Shown: positions 51,747-61,009, counted from the stretch's first letter. The stretch is 64,000 nt of DNA from Sporosarcina sp. ACRSL (GCF_022346605.1 NZ_JAKRNT010000002.1:62001-126000), one strand, 5' to 3'. The notes: generated from the letters alone by a model not told the origin. Numbers and translations are program-made.

Positions 51747-52895
51747 TCATTTTCCGACAGGCACATACCCTGTCTTCTCAATAATTTTCTGTCCTTCATC
51801 CGACAAAATCCATTCAATGAACGCTTCGACGTGCGGGTTATCGCTTCCTGCCGTCACGGCATAAAATTCATTCGTAATCGGGTATTCTCCCGAACGAATC
51901 GTGTCGACAGTCGGCTCAACACCATTTACGGCCAGCAGACGGATCTTATTGTTTTTCACCATTTGGGTCGAATAGTATCTGAATGTGTAGCCAATCGCAT
52001 TATTATGATTTTTATAGTTAGACACTTCTCCAATGATCGTTCCCATAAGGGAAGCAATATCTTCTGTCGGCGGCTTCATGATCGGCGTTAGCCCCATGAA
52101 CTCCTGCAAAGCTGTTTGACTGCCACTACCTTCAGGACGTTGGAATGCTCGAATTTCATCATTCTTCCCACCGACGTCTTTCCAGTTTGTAATTTTGCCG
52201 GAGTAAATCCCTTTAATTTCATCCTCCGTTAAGCTCTCCACCGGGTTTTTGGCATTGACGAAAAAGACGAATGCCTCTTTCCCGATCGGCGTCAGTTTTA
52301 ATTCCTTCCCCGCGCTTTCCGCTTGATTCAGCTGTGTTTTTGATGGACCCAAAACGAAGATAATGTCCGCTTTTCCGTTAATTAAATTCATATAAGCTTC
52401 TCCCGTCCGATAGGACATCACTTCGCTGCCATACGGATCGTAGTCTTTCTCGGGATAAACGGCTTGCGCGAATGCCGCGTAAATTGGATAAAGAGCCGTC
52501 GCCCCGTCGATGATCGGTAGATTATCTTCAATTTTGTAGGATGCTGGCTTATCGAGAGAAACAGCCTTTGATTTCTTGGCAAACGGCTGATATTCATAGA
52601 GATCGACTTGGCCATCCGCGATGACCGGCCTCGTTTTGTCGTAAATCCCTGGCGCTGCGTAGATAAGCGTGATAACGACTACCACGGACGAGCCGATGAT
52701 GAAAAACTTTTTGAATCGGTCCAACTCGAAACGCATCATGACAACAAATGCCCCAATCATTACATACGCAGCGGCAATGAATGGAATGAGATAGTCCATC
52801 CCAGTGAAATATGCAGTTAGTGCCCCGATTGCAGCTAGCGGGAAAAGCAATGCCATAATGAATAGCACAAATAGTACGCCCCAAAAAGTTTTCAA
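51747..52895 (-). CDS. membrane-anchored PstS-like substrate-binding protein
   Basis: A 382-residue protein. Three membrane helices (about 5-30, 36-55 and 64-82) precede a phosphate-binding-protein-like domain (about 95-382), with GATALYPIYAAFAQAVYP, GKADIIFVLGPSK and FQRPEGSGSQTALQEFMG. The last is the typical PstS ligand loop. PstS proteins normally have a signal peptide or lipobox, not three helices. No pst transporter genes are nearby. Start TTG after GAGGAGGG. A sensor or scavenging role is possible but unproven. Confidence 0.82.
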   Translation of the reverse strand: MKTFWGVLFVLFIMALLFPLAAIGALTAYFTGMDYLIPFIAAAYVMIGAFVVMMRFELDRFKKFFIIGSSVVVVITLIYAAPGIYDKTRPVIADGQVDLYEYQPFAKKSKAVSLDKPASYKIEDNLPIIDGATALYPIYAAFAQAVYPEKDYDPYGSEVMSYRTGEAYMNLINGKADIIFVLGPSKTQLNQAESAGKELKLTPIGKEAFVFFVNAKNPVESLTEDEIKGIYSGKITNWKDVGGKNDEIRAFQRPEGSGSQTALQEFMGLTPIMKPPTEDIASLMGTIIGEVSNYKNHNNAIGYTFRYYSTQMVKNNKIRLLAVNGVEPTVDTIRSGEYPITNEFYAVTAGSDNPHVEAFIEWILSDEGQKIIEKTGYVPVGK

Positions 52896-53044
52896 GCCAT
52901 TCCCTCCTCGTACTCCCTCTTTCGTTCAGTATACATTATTTTGAATTTAATAAAATATCTATTCTCTTAGGATTGTCTACTTTAGCCGTGAGTTCTTAGT
53001 AAAAACATAGAGCAAAATGAAAACGATTGCTCTCAATTATTCAG

Positions 53045-53102
53045 TAATTATTGAACTTTAAGTTCGATAATTATTGAATAAATTCATTGTCTTCGTTATG
53101 CT
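53045..53102 (+). promoter_or_regulatory. promoter with 29-bp palindromic operator of the ArsR-MFS operon
   Basis: TAATTATTGAACTT (53045-53058), one base, and AAGTTCGATAATTA (53060-53073) pair at 13 of 14 positions. Directly after come TTGAAT (53074-53079), a 17-base spacer and TATGCT (53097-53102). AATTATT(G/C)A recurs at 53035, 53046 and 53069. ArsR binding here would block the promoter. Confidence 0.7.
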
Positions 53103-53126
53103 ACTGTACAAGGAGCTGATGAAACT

Positions 53127-54167
53127 TTGAATACACTATCAATCACAGGAAGAAAAAGAGAGTCATATCAAGTGGAATTTGAGTATTCTTTACTATGGGA
53201 ATGCGCACTAGGCATTGCTGCTATTACCAATACGCCACTACTGGATACGTTGGAGAAAGAGAACGAATTTGAGAGAATAACAAATGATTTCCCTGTAGTT
53301 TTAAAAACTGAACTTGAATATGTAGAGAAAAATAATACTTGGAAAAGTTTATTACAGCTTTTACATGTATTCGAAGGAGATGATATTGCCGATTTTATAG
53401 ATTTTATTCAACAGCTCTCATTTGAAGAATTATCTTATTACTGCTTTCCCTATGTAGGCGATCATCTACAAGAAATAAGAAGACAAGCTTCCCAAGGCAA
53501 AGTGGACGCAGTGCGTCAATTAAAAGAAGTTACGAAGGACAACAGTTTCTTTCCTGCCTATATTGAATTTATCCATGGTGTGGACGAGGAGGAATTAAAA
53601 AGTCATCTTCGAAATGTTATGACTCTTTGGTTTCAAAATGTCATTCTACCGCGGTCTGAAAAATTAGTAGGTATGCTTGAACGTGACATAGCAGAAAAAA
53701 AGGCAATGAAGGAAGAACTGAGTGCCGAGGAATTTGTTGCTTGGGTAACAAATGGGACGGAATATATTCCTGAACCAAGTGTTTATAGGGTTTTATTGAT
53801 TCCCCAGATGACCTATAGGCCGTGGACGATTGTCTCAGATATTGAGGGTACAAAAGTATTCTACTACCCGATCGCTAATACGAGCATCCACCCTGATGAT
53901 CGATATCTCCCTGATTTCCTTTTGATTCAAAAGTACAAAGCATTAGGAGATGAGGTGCGGCTTCGCATGTTGAAATTGTTATCTGAAAAGGATTGCACCC
54001 TTAAGGAAATCACGGAGGAACTTGATGTTGGTAAGTCGACTGCCCATCATCATCTAAAATTGTTGCGAGCTGCTTCCCTGGTTGGCATTAAATCATCTAA
54101 ATATACACTGAAGGGAAATTCCATCGCTTCTTTATCTAAAGAGCTGGAACTTTATTTCAATCAATGA
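53127..54167 (+). CDS. ArsR-type regulator with long N-terminal domain (DUF5937-like)
   Basis: A 346-residue protein. About 250 N-terminal residues of helical, acidic sequence precede a C-terminal ArsR winged helix (ALGDEVRLRMLKLLSEKDCTLKEI, then GKSTAHHHLKLLRAASLV). No cysteine metal site is visible. The start is a TTG 11 bases after AAGGAG, overlapping a three-codon ATG frame. Its stop overlaps the MFS gene as ATGA, so it probably represses this exporter and itself. Confidence 0.85.
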   Translation: MNTLSITGRKRESYQVEFEYSLLWECALGIAAITNTPLLDTLEKENEFERITNDFPVVLKTELEYVEKNNTWKSLLQLLHVFEGDDIADFIDFIQQLSFEELSYYCFPYVGDHLQEIRRQASQGKVDAVRQLKEVTKDNSFFPAYIEFIHGVDEEELKSHLRNVMTLWFQNVILPRSEKLVGMLERDIAEKKAMKEELSAEEFVAWVTNGTEYIPEPSVYRVLLIPQMTYRPWTIVSDIEGTKVFYYPIANTSIHPDDRYLPDFLLIQKYKALGDEVRLRMLKLLSEKDCTLKEITEELDVGKSTAHHHLKLLRAASLVGIKSSKYTLKGNSIASLSKELELYFNQ

Positions 54168-55396
54168 AAGTGAAAATGGAAAGCAACACTTTATTGAAAA
54201 GTAGAGGCTTCGTGGCTTTATGGGCAGGCAGCGCAGTTTCCGAATTAGGTGGAGCTTTCGGAACTTTTTGCAATTCTGTATTAGTGTATGAGCTAACCGG
54301 ATCAAAGATGGCGTTAGGAAGCATGTGGCTGCTTTACTTCATACCTTCTATTCTTTTGCAACTTGTTAGCGGACCTTTTATCGACAAGTGGAGCAGGAAA
54401 TGGATCATGGTTTTTTCTCAATGGACAAGGGCTGTCATCTTTCTTATGCCTCTTGCAATCCTCTCATTGGGCATGATAGAAGTCTGGCATATTTACGTGG
54501 TACAGGTCGTCATTGGATTGATAACACCCCTTTACGTTCCAGCAAGTCAGGCAATTACACCAACAATCGTTGCACAAGAACAGCTTCCTTCTGCAAATGC
54601 TTTTCTAGACGGTACGACCAGACTCATGCTATTCTCAGCTCCTATTTTAGGCGGGATTTTTATCGAATCGATCGGCGTACGTCCTACATTAACCATCGTC
54701 TGCATTTTACTGACAGCGAGTGGCTTCACTTTATTATGTGTAAATGAAAAAAGAACAGCTAAAGTAATTCGCAAAACATGGATTGCCCAGTTTCAGGAAG
54801 GGATTCAATATTTCTTTCGACAGCGAACAATTGTATGGTTGGGATTTTTTCTAGCCTTTGTTCAATTTGGTGTTGGTGTGACGATGGTCATTAATCTACC
54901 TTATATTACGGATGTATTAAAAGGAAATTATCAAGAGTACGGTCTTTTTATGGCCGGCTTTCCACTTGGCTATGTTATCGGATCCTTCATTGTTGGTAAA
55001 CTACCTATAATAAGTAGAAGAAAGTTGATGTTAGGCTCTCTTGTGATTGGCGGATGTACATTCATTGCTTTAGGAGTGACGCAAACCATCCTTTTAGCAA
55101 TACTCTTCGAAATCCTCGCTGGAGTTGTCATGGCCATATTCAGTATCCATAACTTGTCGATTTGCCAACAGCTCATTCCAAATCAACTGATGGGTAGTGT
55201 CATGTCCGTCCGGTTAGCGATTATCCGAACTGCTATGCCCCTCGGAATACTTACGAGCGGGATTCTCAGTGAACTTTGGGGAATTCGTCCATTGTATATA
55301 ATGATCGGCGCAATCATCGTAGCTTTCTCAATAATTGGTATTACAGTTCCTTATTTCAAATTCATCGATAAGCCCACGAAGATGTTGGCGGAGTAA
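54164..55396 (+). CDS. MFS transporter (MDR-type)
   Basis: A 410-residue transporter with twelve hydrophobic segments. Motif A-like DKWSRKWIM lies near 73-81 after helix two, and the PASQAITPTIV region is near helix five. This matches the macrolide/tetracycline-type MFS_3 exporters. It is translationally coupled to the ArsR regulator. Substrate unknown. Confidence 0.88.
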   Translation: MKVKMESNTLLKSRGFVALWAGSAVSELGGAFGTFCNSVLVYELTGSKMALGSMWLLYFIPSILLQLVSGPFIDKWSRKWIMVFSQWTRAVIFLMPLAILSLGMIEVWHIYVVQVVIGLITPLYVPASQAITPTIVAQEQLPSANAFLDGTTRLMLFSAPILGGIFIESIGVRPTLTIVCILLTASGFTLLCVNEKRTAKVIRKTWIAQFQEGIQYFFRQRTIVWLGFFLAFVQFGVGVTMVINLPYITDVLKGNYQEYGLFMAGFPLGYVIGSFIVGKLPIISRRKLMLGSLVIGGCTFIALGVTQTILLAILFEILAGVVMAIFSIHNLSICQQLIPNQLMGSVMSVRLAIIRTAMPLGILTSGILSELWGIRPLYIMIGAIIVAFSIIGITVPYFKFIDKPTKMLAE

Positions 55397-55403
55397 CTAA
55401 ATT

Positions 55404-55441
55404 AAAGGTGCCGAACAGAAAGAATCTGTCGGGCACCTTTT
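55404..55441 (+). terminator. terminator of the ArsR-MFS operon
   Basis: AAAGGTGCC and GGGCACCTTT arms with an inner ACAGA/TCTGT stem, followed by T. Confidence 0.85.
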
Positions 55442-55463
55442 AGAGATAATCTACCTATATCTA

Positions 55464-56168
55464 CTACCGCCATTTCCGATAAAACATCTGGGTTATGACG
55501 AAAGAACAAATAAAGGAATAGAACACAACCCAAGCGGTATCCAACCAAAAGTTCCTACCAATATACAAAGCTTCATCTGTAAAGTGAAGAAGCGTTTGCC
55601 CTACTGGCGGGAACAGGAGAAGTACCCATTTGAGGATTGCCGCTTTCTCGACAATGCCTTCTCCGGCAATTGAAATCGCGATGACCAACATTGATGATAG
55701 CCATGTGAATTTCTTTGATTCCACTTTTGTATTGGAAAAGAACGAACCTACGATAATACCGAAGACCGCGAAAGAAAGGTGACCAAATACCGCTACGCTT
55801 ATATGAAGGAGTCCAGCCGTCTCTTTGAAACTATTGATCACCAATGGATACACAATTGCCACGAACGCTAAAATGGATGCACTGAGTAAACAAACAACCC
55901 ATTTCCCCCATAAATAATCTCTTTTACTAGGCAGTTGAACAAAGAGTAAATCCTTCTCACTTTCCCCTTCCAATGAAAAAACGCTCATTGCCACCCACGT
56001 CATGACTAAATAGAGTGAAATGCAAGTGATCGCATAGCTGCTCATGATTGGAACGCCGCGGTATGTGTAAAACAGAATAATCCAGCCGACGAATAATGTG
56101 AGCGGTGGTATGAACGTCAGCGATCGAATATAACTACTGATTTGATAGCGAATAAACCCCCTAACCAC
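55464..56168 (-). CDS. ABC-2-type transporter permease
   Basis: A 234-residue protein with six hydrophobic segments, the first near 20-36 and the last near 207-228, and FSLEGESEKDLLFVQLPSKRDYLWGKW between helices two and three as in ABC-2 subunits. The GTG start shares a base with the stop of the ATPase gene. Exported compound unknown. Confidence 0.82.
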   Translation of the reverse strand: MVRGFIRYQISSYIRSLTFIPPLTLFVGWIILFYTYRGVPIMSSYAITCISLYLVMTWVAMSVFSLEGESEKDLLFVQLPSKRDYLWGKWVVCLLSASILAFVAIVYPLVINSFKETAGLLHISVAVFGHLSFAVFGIIVGSFFSNTKVESKKFTWLSSMLVIAISIAGEGIVEKAAILKWVLLLFPPVGQTLLHFTDEALYIGRNFWLDTAWVVFYSFICSFVITQMFYRKWR

Positions 56169-56971
56169 TACGTCAACTCCCTTACTTCTAAAATGGAGCA
56201 GTTTTTCTGTAACAGATTCCGCAGCACCTCGTCACTTGCATTCCCTTCAACTGTGAAAACTGCGACATTCCCATCGAACTCTTGTTGACTGACCGGGAGA
56301 TCTTTCACATCTTCCCTTCTATGAAATGCAACACGGATTCTCTTTTTCGGGACTGCTTTCATCGATTGAACCGTGATTTCTCCAGTTTCAATCTGAAAAA
56401 TCTCCTTCGCCACATTACGAATGAGGGCTTCCTCATGGGAAGTGAAGATGATTGGGGTTTGTGCTTCATTTAGCAATTCGATGAGAACCTGCTGGGATTC
56501 TGCATCTAACCCTGTAAGCGGTTCATCCAATAAAAGGAGATCAGGTTTCATTAAAAGCGCCTGGATGATCCCTACTTTTTGCTTTGTTCCTTTTGAACAT
56601 GCTTTAAGGGACGTATCGAGAAACGCCTCCAAACCGAATAGCTCGATGTACTTCGATATTTCATTTTCAATAGATGCTTTTGAGCCGCCTTGAAAAGATG
56701 AAACGAGCAATAAATACTCTTTCAGCGTAAATCGTAGACTCTCCGGAAAATGCTCTGGCACATAGCCAATTTTTTGTGCGCTTCTTACTATTTGTCCGCT
56801 CGTCGGTTCAGTAATGCCGGCCAGCATTTTAAGCAATGTGCTTTTCCCTGACCCGTTCTTGCCGCGGATTAATAGCTTGGTGTTGTTGGAACATGATAAA
56901 GAAATATCTTGAAGGATTAACCGCCCAGCAATCTCCTTACTGACTTGAACGGCTTCTAATATGAACGTCAT
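56168..56971 (-). CDS. ABC transporter ATP-binding protein
   Basis: A 267-residue ATPase. Walker A is RGKNGSGKST near 36-45 and Walker B LLLLDEPLTGLD near 146-157. The signature CSKGTKQK near 125-132 is a variant of LSGGQ. It has a 60-residue C-terminal extension. Works with the permease encoded immediately downstream. Confidence 0.87.
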   Translation of the reverse strand: MTFILEAVQVSKEIAGRLILQDISLSCSNNTKLLIRGKNGSGKSTLLKMLAGITEPTSGQIVRSAQKIGYVPEHFPESLRFTLKEYLLLVSSFQGGSKASIENEISKYIELFGLEAFLDTSLKACSKGTKQKVGIIQALLMKPDLLLLDEPLTGLDAESQQVLIELLNEAQTPIIFTSHEEALIRNVAKEIFQIETGEITVQSMKAVPKKRIRVAFHRREDVKDLPVSQQEFDGNVAVFTVEGNASDEVLRNLLQKNCSILEVRELT

Positions 56972-57004
56972 ATGATCAACACCATCCCCCTGACTATCGG
57001 CAGT

Positions 57005-57199
57005 TCACTCTAAAATATCGCTTACCCGACCAACTTGTCCGTCTTCTAGCCGCACTTTTATCCCATGCGGATGAAAGCTTGAATTCGTCAATAAATCCTT
57101 GACAATCCCTTCCGTCTTTACGCCTGTCCGCTGATCCTTTTTCAAAATAACAGCAACTTTCATTCCTGGCTTCACATCACTTCGATTACGTCCGTCCAT
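57005..57199 (-). CDS. ywbE: YwbE family protein (DUF2196)
   Basis: A 64-residue protein starting MDGRNRSDVKPG. LKKDQRTGVKTEGIVKDLLTNS and HPHGIKVRLEDGQVGRV are diagnostic of YwbE. GAGAGGAAG seven bases upstream supports the ATG at 57199. A small beta-barrel of unknown function. Confidence 0.85.
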   Translation of the reverse strand: MDGRNRSDVKPGMKVAVILKKDQRTGVKTEGIVKDLLTNSSFHPHGIKVRLEDGQVGRVSDILE

Positions 57200-57262
57200 T
57201 GTTTCGCTTCCTCTCAAGTTAATTTCCTTCAGTTTACCACATTGCAAATACTTCCCACCCAT

Positions 57263-57299
57263 AAAAAAAGCCCTTAGTGGGATATCCCATCAAGGACTC
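57263..57299 (-). terminator. terminator of the three-gene ABC operon
   Basis: AGTCCTT-ATGGG and CCCA-TAAGGGCT arms, then TTTTTTT on the minus strand, nine bases past the stop at 57308. Confidence 0.88.
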
Positions 57300-57307
57300 T
57301 AACAATC

Positions 57308-58096
57308 CTATTCCAAATCCATCGTCCCTTTGACACGCGCCAAGTATTCCGCGTAGACGATCAATAACAGACTGATTGCGAAAAACACGCACCCTAACAA
57401 GAACTCCTGACCCAACAATGTCGTCATTTGTGAGTAATCACCATTGTTAACGATGTCCTTTGTTAATCGAACCCCTCGCGTTAATGGAATAAAAGACGCA
57501 AGTTGTTCCAACCATCCCGGCATGACGGAAAGAGGATAATTTGCGCCGCTTAACAAAAGCAACAGGCTCGCAAGCAAGTTGGACCATAAATGCATCGAAG
57601 GCGACCACAAACAAAACGTCGCGATAATTAACCCTAGTCCGCAGGCGGAAAAGATAGAGACGAGCCAAATGACGAATAAAGACAGAAGAGCGTCGAATGA
57701 AATGGATAGCCCAAATAACAGTATGCCGAATACGAGCCCAAGTGCAGCAGTGAACACGCCGTTTAGCACATGGGCGAGTGATCTGGAGATGAAAAGCGGC
57801 GCTTTGCTTGAAGGAGTGCTCATGACGAGCTGGAGCGTCCCCATTCCCCGATCCGATGTAATGACGGACATCATGCCGAAAACTGCATTCATCACACAAA
57901 GCAGCAACGCATTCGCCGCGATATAACCGGCGAGTCCTTCCCCTCCATACACATAATTCACGAGAACTGCGAAAAAGAGTAGCTGACTTAACGGATTCAA
58001 TACCATTACGAACAAATACACTTTCGGATCGAGCCAGCCGAACAATGCCTTATAAGATAAGACACTATGCCGGAAAAATCGTTGTACCGCCTCCAT
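57308..58096 (-). CDS. ABC-2 type transporter permease
   Basis: A 262-residue permease with six membrane segments. The conserved SDRGMGTLQLVMSTPSSKAPLFISR near 79-103 is the ABC-2 family coupling region. GGGGGTG about nine bases upstream sets the ATG at 58096, one base after the preceding gene. It forms a heteromeric exporter with the next permease and ATPase. Confidence 0.87.
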   Translation of the reverse strand: MEAVQRFFRHSVLSYKALFGWLDPKVYLFVMVLNPLSQLLFFAVLVNYVYGGEGLAGYIAANALLLCVMNAVFGMMSVITSDRGMGTLQLVMSTPSSKAPLFISRSLAHVLNGVFTAALGLVFGILLFGLSISFDALLSLFVIWLVSIFSACGLGLIIATFCLWSPSMHLWSNLLASLLLLLSGANYPLSVMPGWLEQLASFIPLTRGVRLTKDIVNNGDYSQMTTLLGQEFLLGCVFFAISLLLIVYAEYLARVKGTMDLE

Positions 58097-58097
58097 C

Positions 58098-58874
58098 TCA
58101 ATACACCCCCAATTTCCCGTTAATGCGGGCTTTGTTTTCAACAGCTCGGTAGCAGACATAACCAATTGCAATGTAAATCAACACAAGCGCAGTCAATGCG
58201 AATAAAGGCATTGCCACTACAGAAAACGTTGCGTTCTCATCTGTCGCCTTTCGCAGCAACTCAATCGCCCAAGTTGGCGGCAACAGATAGGAAATCGGCT
58301 TCACCCAGTCAGGCAGGATCGCGATTGGGAATAGAAATCCGCAAATGAGATAGATTGGGTATTCGATGAAGTTCATTAATGCATTCGTCTGGCGAGAGAG
58401 CGTAAACGCAAGCGATAGGAAAAAGGAAAAGACCGAAATGGCGAGCAGTACGAATACGAACGAACCGAAAAACAACAAAGGTTGCACGGCTGGCACCTCA
58501 ATCCGGAACAATAGCACGAGAGAGAGAAATGCAATCACCATGGAAATCAAACCCCAAACCATATTGCCGATAATCTTCCCGATCAGGATGGCAGCGAACG
58601 GGACAGGTGCTACAAACAAAAGCTCTAACGTCCCGTAAAAACGCTCACGTTGCACGTCGCTTGCCGACGAATAAACGATGGAAGACCAAAGCGCCATGAA
58701 GCCTGATCCAAGCACGACATAATGAAATATTCGTTCAGGAGAAGAACTTCCGTAAATGAAAAACGCCAACGTAGATAAAAACAATGGATTCACGATAATA
58801 ATGAATTTGAACATAGGGCGAGCAATTGACAAGCCCATCTGCACTTTGACCGAATGAAGCAAAGCACGCATCAT
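58098..58874 (-). CDS. ABC-2 type transporter permease
   Basis: A 258-residue permease with six hydrophobic segments. SASDVQRERFYGTLELLFVAPVPFAAILIGK near 69-99 is the ABC-2 coupling region. Its ATGATG start overlaps the ATPase stop. Paired with the permease downstream. Confidence 0.87.
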   Translation of the reverse strand: MMRALLHSVKVQMGLSIARPMFKFIIIVNPLFLSTLAFFIYGSSSPERIFHYVVLGSGFMALWSSIVYSSASDVQRERFYGTLELLFVAPVPFAAILIGKIIGNMVWGLISMVIAFLSLVLLFRIEVPAVQPLLFFGSFVFVLLAISVFSFFLSLAFTLSRQTNALMNFIEYPIYLICGFLFPIAILPDWVKPISYLLPPTWAIELLRKATDENATFSVVAMPLFALTALVLIYIAIGYVCYRAVENKARINGKLGVY

Positions 58875-59851
58875 TGCGCATACCCCCCAACAAGTTGCAC
58901 GTAGACGTCCTCAAGAGTCGGCTGCATGATCGCTAGATCCGAAATCTTTGTCTCATCCACCAGACGATAGATCTCGGGAATGACGGCTTGCGGCATCTCG
59001 GTTTGCAGACGGACAGTCGTCATGATGTCATTCTGTTCATGCTTTACATGACGGACATGCGGCAGACGCGAAAATTCATCAATTATACTAGCATCCACGC
59101 CAGTCAGCTTGCATTCGATGATTGACACCCCGGCTGTTTGCCGTTTCATATTCTCCGGCGTATCCACCGTGATCAGTTCCCCTTTGTCAATAAATGCAAT
59201 CCGGTCGCACAGCTCATCCGCCTCATACATATAGTGGGTCGTCAGCAAAATCGTCGTTCCTTGTTCATTTAATTTCAATAAAATATCACGAAGGCCCCTC
59301 GCACTGACAGGATCCAGCCCAATGGAAGGTTCATCAAGGAAAAGAATTTGAGGGCGATTAATGAGTCCTCTTGCGATTTGGAGACGTTGTTTCATCCCTT
59401 TAGAGAAGGTCTCAACACGTTGTTGAGCTACATCTTCAAGCCCAACGAGCTCAAGCAATTCCAAAATGCGGTTCTTTTGTTCATGCCGCGGAACTTTATA
59501 TAAATCTGCAAAGTAAGCAAGATTATCATAGGCGGATAAACGCCAATACAGATTTCGCTCCCCGCCTAAGATGAAATTGATATGAGGACGTACTTTCATA
59601 TGTTGCGATACAGGGTCCATCCCCAATATGGAGATCGTTCCCGAATCAGGGATAAGCATTGTCGTCAACAGCTTAATCATCGTCGTTTTCCCCGCCCCAT
59701 TCGGACCGAGCAAACCGAAGATTTCTCCTTTGTTGATTGAAAATGAAATACCCTTTAACGCCTCGACTTCCTTCTTTGTCTTCTTCAAAAAACCCGTTTC
59801 AGTCTTATATACCCGTCTTACATTGGATACCGTGATGACAGTTTCCCCCAT
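58871..59851 (-). CDS. ABC transporter ATP-binding protein (DrrA-like)
   Basis: A 326-residue ATPase. Walker A GPNGAGKTT is near 49-57, the signature FSKGMKQR near 149-156, Walker B ILFLDEPSIGLDP near 169-181 and the switch TTHYM. The C-terminal 100 residues match the DrrA-type extension. First gene of the exporter operon. The promoter carries a palindromic operator, and an ArsR-type gene lies next to it. Confidence 0.88.
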   Translation of the reverse strand: MGETVITVSNVRRVYKTETGFLKKTKKEVEALKGISFSINKGEIFGLLGPNGAGKTTMIKLLTTMLIPDSGTISILGMDPVSQHMKVRPHINFILGGERNLYWRLSAYDNLAYFADLYKVPRHEQKNRILELLELVGLEDVAQQRVETFSKGMKQRLQIARGLINRPQILFLDEPSIGLDPVSARGLRDILLKLNEQGTTILLTTHYMYEADELCDRIAFIDKGELITVDTPENMKRQTAGVSIIECKLTGVDASIIDEFSRLPHVRHVKHEQNDIMTTVRLQTEMPQAVIPEIYRLVDETKISDLAIMQPTLEDVYVQLVGGYAQ

Positions 59852-59874
59852 ACAATTCCCTCCCGATATTAGAT

Positions 59875-59919
59875 AACCATCTTATTAGATGATTGTATTA
59901 TATTATGTCTATTTGTCAA
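59875..59919 (-). promoter_or_regulatory. promoter and palindromic operator of the DrrA-like exporter operon
   Basis: On the minus strand: TTGACA (59914-59919), a 16-base spacer and TACAAT (59892-59897). The dyad AACCATCT-TATT-AGATGATT (59875-59894, 7 of 8 bases paired) overlaps the -10 end and the expected start of transcription. The ArsR-type protein encoded immediately upstream is the likely repressor. Confidence 0.7.
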
Positions 59920-59930
59920 TCTATGAAAAC

Positions 59931-59958
59931 AAAAAAACGCGGCCTCTATGGCCACGTT
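59931..59958 (-). terminator. terminator of the ArsR-type gene ending at 59978
   Basis: ACGTGGCC and GGCCGCGT arms around a short loop, then TTTTTTT on the minus strand. Confidence 0.85.
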
Positions 59959-59977
59959 CTTCTTACAACGCTATATG

Positions 59978-61009
59978 TTATGTCCCTAAAAATGTCCTTA
60001 CGCCAGTCAACAGCTGGTCAACCTTCTCTTTATCACATGTGAAATATTTAATCGTACCGACTTTTTCTTCTTGCACCAAGCCCGCTTTTTTCAATAGCTC
60101 AAGATGATGGGAAACCGTGGCAGTCGTAATGCCTAAGTACTCGGCAATTTTAGCCCCGTATTCCCGCTGGCCCGATAATAGGCGCAACATCCGCAAACGA
60201 TTCCCATCAGCCAACACTTTCAGCTGTGATTCCAGCTCTTTGCTTTTGTCCATCACATCTGACAACGGTACAGTACACCCGTAGATGACGATGCAAACTT
60301 CACGATTGAAAAGTCGGATCCGTGCAATCGAACTATAAATAGACGGTATGAAATAGAACATTTTATATTGGCTTGTACGTCTGAACGACTTGCCCATGAC
60401 GTATTGAGCAAGTGCAAGGGGCTCCATGGAAATGGACTGCACTTCCTGCATCGCCTTTTCCACCATCTTCTTTTTTTCATTCAACGCTCGTTGAAAGAAG
60501 TTCGACGAATCGATTTCAAGTAGAAGGGACGAAAATCCGCGTCGGTACTCTCCCAAATTCGTAAAGAATTCGATGACGGTCTCCTTTTTTTCATCCGTAT
60601 CCCAAAGAATCGTATCCTCATATGTCATTAAAGAGGTTGGAGATTCCAACAACGCTTCGACTTGCGGCAACGGAATATATTCGGAGAAGAAATCGTATAC
60701 ATACGCCGCATCGCTTAATCGGTCGATCGCATCCACAAATTCCCGAGCGTCATGAAAATAAGGAGATGGCAACAAAAAATTGAGCAATGGAGAAAATCCT
60801 AAGCCGAGGGTTCTTGGCCACGTGGCAATGAAGTCCTTCGCTCCGTCCGATAACTCATCCATAACGTTCATCCCGTCGACTTCAGTATATTCATTTTTCT
60901 TCCCATCCATTACAGCCGCCATGAGAGACAACGCCTCAACAACCGGGGAATGCAAATGTTCAACTACTTCCACCGGCTTCCTCTGTTCCACTTCCTTCTC
61001 GAATGCCAC
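59978..61009 (-). CDS. ArsR-type regulator with long N-terminal domain (DUF5937-like)
   Basis: A 343-residue protein with the same layout as the regulator at 53127: a helical N-terminal part of about 250 residues and a C-terminal ArsR winged helix (VLADGNRLRMLRLLSG, then ITTATVSHHLELLKKAGLV). GTG start after GGGAGGG. It lies directly upstream of the DrrA-like exporter operon on the same strand and is a likely repressor of it. Confidence 0.85.
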   Translation of the reverse strand: MAFEKEVEQRKPVEVVEHLHSPVVEALSLMAAVMDGKKNEYTEVDGMNVMDELSDGAKDFIATWPRTLGLGFSPLLNFLLPSPYFHDAREFVDAIDRLSDAAYVYDFFSEYIPLPQVEALLESPTSLMTYEDTILWDTDEKKETVIEFFTNLGEYRRGFSSLLLEIDSSNFFQRALNEKKKMVEKAMQEVQSISMEPLALAQYVMGKSFRRTSQYKMFYFIPSIYSSIARIRLFNREVCIVIYGCTVPLSDVMDKSKELESQLKVLADGNRLRMLRLLSGQREYGAKIAEYLGITTATVSHHLELLKKAGLVQEEKVGTIKYFTCDKEKVDQLLTGVRTFLGT

